DNA of 64,000 nt from Ceratothoa steindachneri (taxonomy: Eukaryota; Arthropoda; Malacostraca; Isopoda; Cymothoidae): positions 173,947,056-174,011,055 of the forward strand of contig OZ018326.1 of NCBI GenBank assembly GCA_963969495.1, written 5' to 3'. Of this stretch, positions 11,525-23,215 are shown piece after piece; within the stretch, counting starts at the first letter, position 1, and each line of letters opens with the position of its first letter. Made by a program: the position numbers and the translations under genes. The notes under the pieces were generated by a model. It was given only the letters and a program-made list of their open reading frames with translations, did not search any database and was not told where the DNA came from.

Positions 11525-12480
11525 AGGAAGTCTAATACTCGCTCTGAGTGAAGATGGTATCAGCTGTTGACAATTCACCCGGAGGGTCGGCGGACCACAT
11601 ATTGGTGTTGCAGAAGTGTGAAAGAGAATTAGTGAAAGTGTCAACATCAAAAACCTACCTTGTTTTGGAAATTAAAGGTCAGTACACAACGTGATGCAAA
11701 GTCTAATGAGCTTTCGAAATAGCAAAAAAACCGCAGTGCAGCTGCATCAAAGATGGGCAGATGACGGTCAGGTTAATGCAGCCGTTAGAACAGTCCTTCG
11801 CAGACTACTTTGCAAAGTGGCATTCACTGGCTAAGGCCCCTGCTCACCGCAACTGGACCATGGGTCAGTATGGACTTGTTTTATGGGACGACGATTCCAC
11901 TTTCCAGTAGTTCTTGATCTCTAGCCACGTTAGAGTCCACAGCAGAGCAGAGGAGTAGTGGAATCCTGGGTGCATAGTATCAAGAGTAAAGTATGGTGGC
12001 CGCTCTATCATGGTTTGTAGATGCATGGCCAATTCACCTCTCAGTCCTCTCACCGTTTTCGATGGCATTATAGATTCGGAGTAGTACCCAGATATTCTGA
12101 GAGGTTTTATGCTGCCTTCAGTCCAAGAGCTCTGTAAAAATGCTCAGAATGCGATTTTCCAACAGCACAATGTCCCGTGTTACAAGTAAGTGTCCACGAT
12201 GCATTGGTTCCAGGAGAAAAATATGCCTATGATGGACTGCCCCCCTCAGGGTTCGGATATAATTCCAATGGAAACATTTTCAGGACCTGAAATCAGTCGT
12301 ATCATGTTGTTAGACAGCCTCCAATGAGCAACAGAAACCAGGTCTCACTGAAAAGTGGGGCAGAATCAAACCCCCCTAGGTATTTCAGGATTTTGTAGGG
12401 TATGTCCCGGAGAATAAGTGCCTTAATCACTGCCAAGGGTCTTTCGGCCGTTTACTGAGCTTTTTATATCAGTTTTGCGT
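11525..12480 (+). pseudogene. Tc1-like transposase relic
   Basis: Frame-shifted translation of the plus strand gives recognisable Tc1-family transposase blocks. STFQ-stop-FLISSHVRVHSRAEE is followed by WNPGCIVSRVKYGGRSIMVC, PLTVFDGIID, FMLPSVQELCKNAQNAIFQQ and DCPPQGSDIIPMETF. The first catalytic block is present as WDDDSTF at 11884-11904. The second, normally QDNAPCH, reads QQHNVPC at 12160-12180, so the catalytic Asp is His. The third block keeps D...PME. The N-terminal helix-turn-helix part is weak (11,550-11,850). The enzyme would cut and paste at TA sites; this copy cannot. I did not identify its terminal inverted repeats. Confidence 0.85.
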
Positions 12481-12591
12481 TATTGTAATTTTCACAGAGC
12501 TTTATCTGCTTATCATTACTTCATCACTAACTATATAATTTAAGAAGGGGATTTTTTGAGTACTTGAATAATAATTTCATCTTAGTTTGGT

Positions 12592-12900
12592 ATGACTTAT
12601 GTTTTTGGTATCAAAGTTATTTCTAATAATCATTTTATAATATCAAAAAACAAAATGGTTAGGTTCAGAAATAAATATAAGTATCGAAATTTTGTGAATT
12701 TTTTAAAACTCAAAGAATTACAAATGGGAAAGTTCAGAAAATTTATTTTTGTATACCTTCTCTATAAGTCTATATGATAACAACGTGATATTTTGAAAGA
12801 GGGGAAATTTAGTTTAGAGTTCCTTTTTAAAATTATTATAATTAGCGAAGTTCAGAAAATTAAAAAAGATTTAACCATGGCTGTTTTTTTCAGATTTTAA
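12592..12900 (+). repeat. dispersed AT-rich repeat, copy A
   Basis: It contains AACAAAATGGTTAGGTTCAGA, then a TTTTTTAAAAC block and an AAAGTTCAGAAAATT block (12,640-12,750), and GCGAAGTTCAGAAAATT followed by TTTAACCATGGCTGTTTTT (12,845-12,890). The same blocks in the same order occur at 20,525-20,655, and in inverted orientation at 20,190-20,275. The 61-codon open frame here is therefore repeat sequence, not a gene. Confidence 0.7.
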
Positions 12901-14554
12901 ATTTTAATCTTAGTAGCGAAGCGCAAGACCTCCCCGTAGGGAAGAGTGGCCAAACCATTGCCTGGTCTCTTTTATGTTGACTAAATATGGATGTTAATGC
13001 GTTGACCAGTTTCGCTGAATCCTCCCCTGAATAATACGACGAAGAGATTTGCGATTCTCTTCAATTTCAAGCCATAGATCTATAGATAAGAGAGGCTTGA
13101 ATGGAGTGATAATGAGATGTTTTTCGCTAGCTGCCAAATATGACCAAATTTGTTTATTTAATCCACAAAATGTTGAATTTAAGCAAATTTATCAATGCAA
13201 TATCAATATATTTATGGTGGGTTGATAAATATATAATATTATTTCAACTACTCCAAATATTCTGTTCCAATTAACTTAGGACCACACAAACTCGAGAATT
13301 GGAGCCCTTTATTCTTACCTATGTGACAACGTGTTGTATGATAGCTTTTTATATATATGTAGATACAAATGCAAGATTTGCTTCGGTCCATCTATCGATT
13401 GCGGAACTCCAGGAAGACGAAAAATCAATATCAATTGCGTGGACAAACGATGCAATTTTTCTCAGAAAGTGGTCGAGAAAAGCTTTCTAAAGATCTGGCA
13501 AAGAATGATGGAATATAATATATGTGGCATGGACATATTCTGATTTGTCCAAAGAGGAAACTATTTGGGGCTCTCAGGCTCGAGAAGACACGCTACTACC
13601 CAGGAATGAAGCGGGGAGTGGAAAAAATGTTAAAAGTGGAAACGAATCATTTGTAAAGAAAAAAGGGGAGAAACGAGGAAATAATAGAATAAGATGTGAA
13701 AATTCGAAACAGTAGAAGTTGTGTCACATCTATCCAAACACCCTCAAGCTGCGAACCTCAAAGGTCATTCGGACTTGGGGATGATGTTTATACTGAGGCA
13801 CTATTCTGGCCACAGGGGATCCTTTGACTCTTTATTAAAAGGAGGATACCGAAGGAGGTATGAACATCTGGGGTAAACAGAAGTTATTGAAGGAAGTTCT
13901 GAAACAAAGACTGACAAAAACCCTAAGAACCAGTAAGGGACAGACTAAGAAAAGAGAGGAGAGAAGATCGGAGTGGAAGAATAAATGGGATGCAAATTAT
14001 ACGTTAGGATTACTGGTTGTATTAATATTCATTTTTATAGGTTTAATTAGCTGACATACACCGTTGTTTTAGCAAACAATGATTCGCTTCCTACGCTCTT
14101 TCACCCGCTAGAATCTAGTGGCGTTGGAAGAGCTCGGAGGTCATCTCTAGCATGGTCTGTTGGTCAGTTTTGAGGTGTGCTCAATCACTTTAGAGGTCAT
14201 AAGTAATCTGGATTTTTAACTCCATCTCTGAGTTTTCACTGGGAAGGGATGACATTGTATTTTGAAGGAGAGGCTGAATTTAACATAGCCTATAAGCTTC
14301 TCATCATAGAGGTGTACATTTGTTCATAGTTTCAGATTAATTGGTCCATACGTGTGGTTTTCAGCCCCGTGGGCAGGACAATAATATTTTTGGAAAGCAT
14401 AAAAAACATCGCCTTTAACCATCTCCTTATACAGATGAAGCTGTGTGCCAAATGTGAGCTCAATCGGTCAACGAGATGACCACTTATATCGAACAAATAA
14501 AAATAAATTCCTTTTTAATATATATTTATAGAGGTATATTTATCCATTTTCGAC
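12901..14554. other. no gene recognised
   Basis: Open frames of 60-70 codons at 13,299-13,715 and 13,860-14,054 carry no family signature. The stretch around 14,420-14,480 has the look of a LINE 3' UTR (see rejected items) but is not assigned. Confidence 0.45.
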
Positions 14555-15415
14555 TTAAGGGGATGCCACATTTTTTAATTAGTCACTTTTAAAATTCTTT
14601 CGTTCAAAATTCGCATTTTTTGGCTTTGTATATCATTTTATGCACTTTTTATGGTATTATTATTATTTTAGCAACATGAAGTGAACACGGTAAAATTAAA
14701 GATGTTGCAAAATTGAAAACATTCGTGGAAAACTTTTCTTACATATTTAAAGTTAATTTATGAAAAAACAAACAAAACTACACCATTGATTTTTATATCA
14801 TTTTATTGCAAATTTTATGCAAAATAACTAGAACATAATGAAAATTATGATAATGCAAAATTTTATACATTCGTGGAAATTCTCAGTAGATTTTTAAAGT
14901 TGATTTGTGAACAAAACCCAAAACTATACCATGCGATTTTAATTATTTGCTAAATACGGAAAACGGCGCCTAAAAACTGGTTTATATTTTTAGCATCATG
15001 CGAATATAGTTTGAACAAAATTTTAGGGCATTCACAACACCACTATTATTCACTTATAATCTCTTTTTCCGACTAAGAACAAAACCTATATTTAACCTTG
15101 TCCAAAAAATACATGTTTTAGTCTACCATTAACAGAATTTTAATGAACTAAAGAAAACTTATTTCAAATGATAACTAAATCATATTTAAACCTTTTGGTC
15201 GTGAATTAAGTTTGAATGCTTAATATTTAGTAATTCTATAGCCATATATAAGATATCATGTTCAAGGGGGGGTTCTGAAAGAATCCCCTGTATCTCAAAA
15301 ACGGCGCGATAGGTTATTTTTATTTTGGCAGAAAAAAGGGCTTTTAGTGAGCTTTAATTTCATATATTAATTAAACGTAGTATAAAGTTGAAAAAATAAA
15401 TGTGGTATCCCTTAA
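14555..15415. mobile_element. MITE-like element flanked by TTAA
   Basis: TTAA at 14555-14558 is followed by GGGGATGCCACATTTTT, and GGGATACCACATTTATTT reads inward on the other strand from TTAA at 15412-15415. This gives imperfect terminal inverted repeats of about 15 bp starting GGG, an 853-bp body and TTAA target duplications. TTAA targets are typical of piggyBac and Kolobok elements. No transposase is seen inside, so it is non-autonomous. The body contains a diverged internal tandem duplication. Confidence 0.65.
14629..14943 (+). repeat. diverged tandem duplication, about 150-165 bp per unit
   Basis: Both units (14629-14793 and 14795-14943) run TATATCATTTTAT(G/T)GCA, AAAAT...ACATTCGTGGAAA, (T/A)TTTAAAGTT(A/G)ATTT, then AAAACTA(C/T)ACCAT. 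The units clearly align but differ by many substitutions and indels. The duplication lies wholly within the TTAA-flanked element. Confidence 0.75.
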
Positions 15416-18400
15416 ACCTATGTATTCATGTAGCTGCTCTTAACCACTTAGGAAAGTAATTATTTTATGTCTGAGTAAACTTATACATGAAAAAGTTTAC
15501 AGCCATCGTGTTGTTAAATAATTTGTTAATAAGCTTGCAAAATTTATAGTTAGTATCTGCTTGGTTATTCAGTTAAAAAAAAAACTGAATTAATTACATC
15601 TATCTACGGTGAATGCGCTGTAAACTTAAGATGTATTCTCGCCGAAGAGGAAATTAATATAGAAGCACATATTTCTGGTGAGGAATGGTGTCTTTCTAGG
15701 GTACAAAAGCACACTGCTTTGACACATTTTAGTCGCTTAAAGGTAATACAATCAAATCTTTTTCGAGAGTAACCCTATTGAATTTATGAAGTCCCATTTT
15801 ATAAACTTTCCTAGAAGTTTGGTGGTCTGATTTCATTGCTTTACACTTATTTTGATTCAACTCCCTTTGCATTTCACTTCCCTCTCCTTTCTGGCTGAGG
15901 TCGGCAAATAAGCTGTCGATCGATTTAAGTGTGCATCTCCCGTGATAACATGCGCTTTTATCTAAAATCCCGTTTGCGAAAAAATGGAAATAATTTATGA
16001 GAAATAGAAATAAACTAGCAAAACTTTAAGATAAATTTTGTGAATAAATTTAACTAATTATTTAAACCTTGAGGTAGCCGATAGAAATATGCTAAGTATC
16101 ATTAATTATGATTTGGAGCCCCAAATTCTCCATATTTTGGGTTATACTAATTAAGATACTTTAAGATTATGCCAACAGGGAAGTAGAGCAATCGACCTAA
16201 ATTCTCATAGTCAGTTTCAATCTCTTTTGGAAAAACCAATGTCAGATTTGCCTCATTAAACACACTTGCAACTATTTCATCATTTATTAAATCTCTATGG
16301 CGAATTTGATCAAATTTATCAGGATCTTTTAGCGATAAATTGTGTAGAAGTTGGTTAATGAAATAGAAGACAGCATCTATATCCGTATATATAGATACAC
16401 AATTTTCATAAAACTTTCCTCGATAAACAATGAAACCTTTCTTCTTGTGAAGTTAGACTTGCAAAAAGAATAAATGAGTGGAAGAATTGATGAATAACCT
16501 GTGCAAATAAGTTAAATTAATAATGAATGTAGTGGAAAGCAAGAAAATATTTAGGAGTCTAAAGTGTTTTAGAAATAGTTATACTTTCAGTATTTACATA
16601 AGATTTAAACACAATGAATTTTTTGACTTAGCCTCCTGGGCTTAGCGAGTGTTGAAATCATCAGGTATGAGGGTGAACTTACTTGTAGTATCTACTCTTG
16701 GTACAGATATTGGAGAGTTCTAGTAGCGAGTGTGTACAAAACTTATCTTGTATGAGAGTAAAAATCAAGTGAATAATGATTATTAGGAAACGAGAGTTAC
16801 TGGGTGGAAATCTAAGACCGGCTATCTCCTTTTAAACATTTCAAAATGCCAAACAAAGTTCGTTATTGTATCTCAAGTCTGGCGAGATATTATATTGAAT
16901 GCCTATTTACTGCCAGAAACATTTTCCAGTAAATGTTTCAGATACATTTATAAATGTAATAAACAATTTATTCATAACATTATTTATTGTAGATATTACA
17001 TAGTTTATAGTCAAGTCCCTATTGTTTGATATGCATGAACATCTAGATATCTTTTGCAAGAAGTATTTACCTGAAAAAGATTAGTAAAAACTAATTTTCC
17101 CTAAAAGAGAAGAATTATATCGTAAAAGAATTGGCTAAAATGAATCTTATCTTATGAGATCAGCGAGCGCACTGTGAAGAAAATCGGAGAGAATGGCATT
17201 CTGCCCCCCCAAAAAGGGTTGGAAGAGGATTTGAAGCTCTTAATACGATAGATCTCTTTCAAACCTGAAGATAAGTCGCTAAGACACAGTTTAAAGAAAA
17301 AAAAATGGAAATGCAATTTAACACAATACTGACATTTGAGAAGGCATCCGACATGCAGCAAAGAATGTTTGTGCTTTTTGCAGCATAAGGACTTTGACTT
17401 CAGTTGATAACAGACTAAATTTATGCAGAATAGTTCTTTTGTCAAGTAACCTTTGAGAAATTCTTATTTAAATTTATGTTTTATTTAATTTATTTTCATT
17501 CCAGTTTTTAAAATCATTACACATAGCTTGTTAGAACTTGTTGTACTATGTTGTTATATGAATTGTTTAAATATTTAGGTTGAAAACTATGAACCTAATT
17601 AATAATCTGCAAATATTTTGACAGTAAAATAGGCAACTCAGAAATAATTTGTCTTGTTTTCCTACCATATAGCATTTAACTTCCATATTTTCACATTACA
17701 TTTTCTGATCATGGTTTTCTTAACTCCATGAAGAAATAAAAAAAAAAATGCTGTTGTTTTACGAGATCTTTGGCTATTAAAATATTTGCATATAATCTCT
17801 AGGAACACTGCAGATAAGAACCGGAGAGAAACGACCACGTCGAATTCCGTGAAGGTTATTGCTCATGGCCTCCTTAACTCTCCAGAAAAGTCATAAAACA
17901 ACCCCATCGTCTTTTCAAGGGATCTTTCTTCTCTGATAACGATGAGACTAAATAGGGTAATTTCTCTTCCCGTTTCATAGACACGAGCTTTTTTATGTCC
18001 ACTAAAGGTCCAAGGGTCTTTTTGTACCTTTCTTCTTCTTTGTTATCTTATTTGTTCCTATTTTATCCATTTTTCTTAGGGCAAACTTGTCTTTCTTCTT
18101 TTAATTTCTTCCCGGATGATCTATTTGTTTTAATCGTCCTATTATCATAAAAGAACAACAAACTAAGACACATTTTTGTCACTTTTACTTTAGTTATTAT
18201 TATTTAAGTTTAGGTTCACGTATTCGAGTATGATCCAAAGTGTTTCCCTGAAATTTCCTTCATTGCATTTTAATCTAAATTCATTTCACATCTATACATC
18301 GCTTCCAGACATTGCCATCATTATATTTTTGTCCATCATTGTTGGATTGAGGATGAATTTCACTCAAAAGTAAGCTAATTTTTCGAAATTTTACGGGATT

Positions 18401-18682
18401 TGTAGAAATTTGTTTGAAATACAACTATTCCAATAGCCTATTAATGAAAAAAGGAAGGCACACACCGGCTCTCCTACGTCTTACGTTACGTCTTATGTCT
18501 TGAAAAAGGTAGAATTAGAAATGTATAGTCATAGTATAGTGGATAGGGTTGTTTAGGACAAAGTTGTGAAGAGGAATGAGTAAGAGTTAGTAGTTGCTGT
18601 GCGACCAGCCATGTCTTTGGTTCCTATTGTTTATTTTTCTTTATTAGTCTTATGCATTCTTTAATGGGGCTCTCGCAGCTTT
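15416..18682. other. AT-rich DNA, no gene recognised
   Basis: About 3.3 kb without recognisable genes or repeats. The 97-codon minus frame at 17152-17445 has no motif and is probably chance. Confidence 0.5.
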
Positions 18683-20170
18683 CTAGTTCTTCAATATTTC
18701 AAATATTTTATTTTGTTTTTTGTTGTGGATTTCCTTAATATATGATTTCTGTATTGACTCTGAAATCTCACCCTGCAGTAAATCTTGGGGGCGGTTCTTC
18801 CCTCGAATCGGGTCTACCGCATCTAAAGTTCCCGCGATATTTATTCTGTGCTTATGCGGGATTTTGATCGGTCCTTTTTCGTCTTCGTTCAGTATACGAT
18901 CCAGTTTGTCCCACGCCTTCAAAGCTATTCTGTGTAAGGAAACGTTTGTGGTTGGAAGTTCTATTTAATTGTGAAGATCTCGTATTATTTTATGTTCTCT
19001 CCTTCTTGTATTAGTGATTATATATACTTCTGAATTTTGTACTCTCTGAAGTTACATTGCGCTTGTTTTCGGCAGACGGTTCATTGGGATAGCTGGATAG
19101 AGCAACGTGGCTTTGCAAATAGCACTGTATATTTTATTTATATTTTCTCTCTTTAGTCTTCTAAGTTGGAATAGTTTAGTTAGATGTGCTTTTGCCTGAT
19201 TAATTATATCCGCAATGTGTTTGCCATAGCCATTTCGGGTGATTTTATCTCGAGTACCTTTCCTTTGCTTACGTAGCGGTATCTTTTCTCTTCAATCTCT
19301 ACTCTTGAGGTTAAGAACCTCCCTACTGGAATAATGGAAAACTTTTCTGTATTGGTGCGAATTTTCCATTTTCGCTCAAATTCGTTAATATTAGCAATTT
19401 CGGCCACTGTGATTCTGGCCGTGGATGGGGGATGTCTGTATGTGCTGTTCGCCACTATAGTAATGTCGTCGGCCATCGAGGCCTACTATTGAGATGAACG
19501 CCGACCTGTCTGTTACATAGTCGCAGAGGTATTTGGTTAGGGCGGAGGGTATCCCTAGTCTCTTTATTTTATATTTCATGCCTATCCTCCAAACTTTATC
19601 AAACGCCTTTTGGACGTCTCTCAGTATGATGTCAGTATAGTTTTTATCATATTCGGCCTTTGCAATTGATTCGACGAGAATGGCCAGGTCTGAATTGGTA
19701 CTTCTGTTCCTTCTGAATCTGTGCTGATGGTTTGGAATCAGTGTTCTCTCTTCCAGGTACTGGACTAATCTATCGTTTATGGCTCTCTCCATTAATTTTG
19801 CCACTGTCTCCAGTAGTGTGATTGGCCTGAAGTTCCCTGGGTTATTTGGTAGCCCTACCAGGTTATGGTAGAAAGATAATCTCCTCCGTCTTGAGGGTGA
19901 ACTTGGAAAGTATCCTGCGCTTAAGAGGCGCTAATTACTGCTGCTATTTGTGACAAAAAGGTGAATGGTGAGCGTCTTAGGTTTTCTTTTGTTATCCCTG
20001 ATGCTCAAAGTGCTTTCTGTTTAGTAGCCTTAAGCGTTGTTTCTATTTCTTGTTGGGTGATAGGTTTGATCCCGGCCCTCGTTTCGAAACGCAAGTGGCT
20101 TTGGAATATATTTTACCATCTTGTGTCGAAATTCTCTAAATGTGATACTTCATCAAAGAGATTCTCGAAT
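18683..20170 (-). pseudogene. Jockey-like LINE reverse transcriptase relic
   Basis: On the minus strand, 19804-19391 encodes AKLMERAINDRLVQYLEE, FRRNRSTNSDLAILVESI and DVQKAFDKVWRIGMKYKIK. This is the RT segment from motif 1 to motif 3 of Jockey/BS-type LINEs. After a deletion that removes the GxPQG motif, 19476-19204 resumes with MADDITIVANS (the ADD active site) and FERKWKIRTNTEKFSI. Farther on, 18922-18683 gives the C-terminal tail starting KAWDKLDRILNEDEKGPI. The 5' side to about 20,170 contains a degenerate pre-RT linker (ITQQEIE-like). Several stops and shifts are present. It ends where the foldback repeat begins at about 20,180. Confidence 0.85.
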
Positions 20171-20179
20171 ATACCCAAT

Positions 20180-20670
20180 TTCGAATATACAAAAAAAAAA
20201 AATTTAAAAGCAGCAATGGTTAAATTTTTATAAATATCCTGAACTTCACCAAATTATAATAATAATATCTTGACTTTAGAAAAAGGCACAAACATACGAG
20301 GTTACTACTTAACTAAGCAAAAAAAAATCTACCATCACAAAACATTATATAACAACCTATATTTTCTATATTTTTTATCGTTGTTCATTTGAAAGCTTTT
20401 ATTCAGCAAAGTAGGTTTTTTTCTCTAAATATTGATTAAAACTTATGCAATAATATTTTTGTAAAAAATCAAAATTCTCTCCCTTTTCTTCCAAACACAT
20501 TTTGATTTCCTTTGGTATTTGAAAAAACAAAATGGTGAAGTTCACAAAAATAAATATAATTTATCCAAAGTTTTGGAATTTTTTAAAACAAAAAAATTAC
20601 AAATCGCGAAGTTCAGAAAATTGATTAAAATTTAGGCATGGCAGCTTTTTTATTTTATCGTATATTCGAA
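20180..20670. mobile_element. foldback repeat with long imperfect terminal inverted repeats
   Basis: The left end TTCGAATATAC (20180-20190) is the reverse complement of GTATATTCGAA at 20660-20670. Pairing continues inward through A/T tracts to GCAGCAATGGTTAAATTTT against the complement of AAAATTTAGGCATGGCAGC, and to CCTGAACTTC against GAAGTTCAG. Arms of about 85-90 bp enclose about 320 bp of AT-rich DNA. No coding sequence is visible. The right arm and adjoining DNA are related to the repeat at 12.6-12.9 kb, so this is a mobile or multicopy sequence, probably a MITE-type element. Confidence 0.65.
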
Positions 20671-23215
20671 AGTTTTATCAAAGTTGCTTCTAAAATAGAT
20701 TTTCCATTTTAATACGGAGTCATTCACTAAATTAGCAAAATAATATTTACTATTTTTTCCTCCTCTCAAAAAATGCTTTTCTCAAAATATAGAGTTAGCG
20801 ATGATGATGATGATGATGAGTAAGAGTAGCAATGATGTTTATGAAATTAAGGTGGATAGAAGCCGCTTGATGTTCTGCATCTTGCGATAAAATGTCGTCT
20901 CATCAACCTTGCGAGAGCTTTGGTAAATAAATAGTTTTTACTCAGTTTCGAGTTTTAAAATGAGGAACGATGCAGTTGTTTTCTCTAATTTGATTCTGCC
21001 GTACATCTTGTAATAAAATTTATCTCTTATTTCTTGGAAATGGCAAGCAATTAACAACAAAATGACCTAATAGAAGCCACCACAGATATCGCAGAGAATG
21101 TTTCTGCTAATTGCATCCAATTTTGACATCATCAGTAGGGAGCAGATCGTTAAAATTATTCAGAAAGATTCCATTGTTCAGGAGCTCTTGAACAGTTCTT
21201 TTCCTCAGCGAGAATAACCCAACACGACCTGTGGGTTACCCTTGATTGGGATAGGTCTACGGGAGCACAACTCCGAATGAAAAAGCTGTAAGTGGTGTCC
21301 CACATTGGGCGACTTTCGACAAACAGGATGTCCGGCAGAACTCTGCAACCTTTCACAGTCGATGGTCGTCCTGATTAACTCTTGCCACCATCGATTTTGT
21401 GTGAGGCTAAGATGTGGGGATAAGCCCAGAGCAAGCTCTTTTCCACATTAATCCACTCACTGCGCAAGCACAGCTTCACTCATCTTTCCGTGGACCTCCG
21501 TGTTTTCGGCTTCCCTCTGTCCCCGGCCCCCAAAGACGATTTGGAGTTACTCATTATCGGCCTAACTGCTGGTGAGTACAAATGGACGTACGAGGGACCA
21601 TACTCCAGGAAAGAAGTGGCGGTTCTACTCCTGAAGTCTATAATGTACATTAACCCAAGAGACGTCCATAATGTGAATATGACGACATTCAAGGCAATAC
21701 GGAGTGGACCAAAAACATCAGAAATTATATAGTGAATATGAAAAAATGAACAATTAAAGTAAATAATAAAAGTGAATAAGTAAGCAAATAAATAATCTAA
21801 TCATATTTAGTGTAACTAATCTAATTTAGTGAAAATTAATCTAAGAAAAATAGTGTAGTAAATAAAATAAATATAGCAAAAATTGAAAAGTTATTAAATT
21901 ATATACAGTGATAGTAAATCAAATTTTAGTGTAAATGAATTTAATGGAAAAAATTTAACAAGATGATTTAACTAATCATAAAAAATTACTAACAAAATTA
22001 AATGTGAAATTAAATTTAAAGTGAATTATAATATACTAGTAATTAAATGAATTATAACTAATGTATTATAATAGCTATTAACTTTATGTAAATATAAACA
22101 GTAATATTAAGAATTTATCGTAAATTATCCTTAAACCTTTTTATATTATTAGAATTCAACTTAGAAATAACTCAATTGGTAATGATTTCCATGTCTCCCG
22201 GAAGCTATCATTTCCTACTTCTACTCAGTACTTTTACCTCCTCTTCTAAAATCTATTTTCACCACTTTTTCTCTATCTAGATCACTACAATGTTTATAAT
22301 TAATGTTTTAATTATGTTACAATGAGTTATTTACTCTTTGTATTTATTTACTTAATAAACCTTTGAACCGTTGAACAGCTTCACTCATCTTTCCTCTTTT
22401 TCTTTTTCTCATCTTATCTGTCTCATTCTCTCTTTCATTCAATCATCTCCTTCACACACTCATCCCTTCATTAACCCTTTATCATTATACCCATAAATTC
22501 ATCTCCATTTTCATCGAGTGAAGCTTGAATCGTCTTTGTATTTGAAGGACAGCTATAACAACAACAACAACAAATCTTCACTTTGTGATCAAGTCTGATC
22601 TCATTGTTCTTGCGATTATCTCTGACGAAGTGTTCCAGTCGTATGTCTCACCTTATCTCCAAACCTTTTATTCCTTATCTATTCTTCTTTCCTCGATTAA
22701 TAGCGCTGCCTTACTACCTACCTGTGAAACTGCATGTTCTTCATCGATGGTAAAAAGGTTTCTAATGATATTTGATATTGTAATGTTTTTCTTTAATTTA
22801 TTCTCAATTCTCCATGTAAATTTGGGGGAATTTACATTTCTAAATGCATTTTCCATGTTGAATCCGAATCTGCTTTCGGTTTGCTCTAGTACTTACCGTT
22901 ATTAAGATATGACAAAATTCCAAAATGGAAGCCTGTGATTATAAAATGTAGTATATTACTGGGATTGCTCTATTGCATGCATCATCATTGTACTGCTAAG
23001 ATGAGCAAACTAGGTGCTTCGTGAGTTCTTGCTGGTTAAAGCGGTATAGAGAAGAATTCATTTACATTTGTAACTCGCATGCATATTTCGCGCAATTATT
23101 TATAATTCTTTTTTATGCCTTCAGGTTCCTCATGTGAGGTGCATCTTCTACGCCGCTCCTTCTGGGTTTATCATAAGAGGCTTCCAAATATTTCTACAGC
23201 AGTAACAAAGCCTCG
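20671..23215. other. AT-rich DNA, no gene recognised
   Basis: It holds a (GAT)n run at 20800-20820, a C/T-rich stretch at about 22,380-22,500 and a short (CAA)n at 22,558-22,574. An 80-codon frame at 21,490-21,732 and a 106-codon frame at 22,585-22,905 have no recognisable motif. Confidence 0.5.
20800..20820 (+). repeat. (GAT)n microsatellite
   Basis: About seven GAT units in a row. Confidence 0.9.

Noticed and set aside
14400..14490. Resemblance to an RTE-type LINE 3' UTR (CTGTGTGCCAAATGTGAGCTC followed by AATCGGT)
   Set aside because: Only a general similarity; no coding remnant upstream and no tail repeat to support it.
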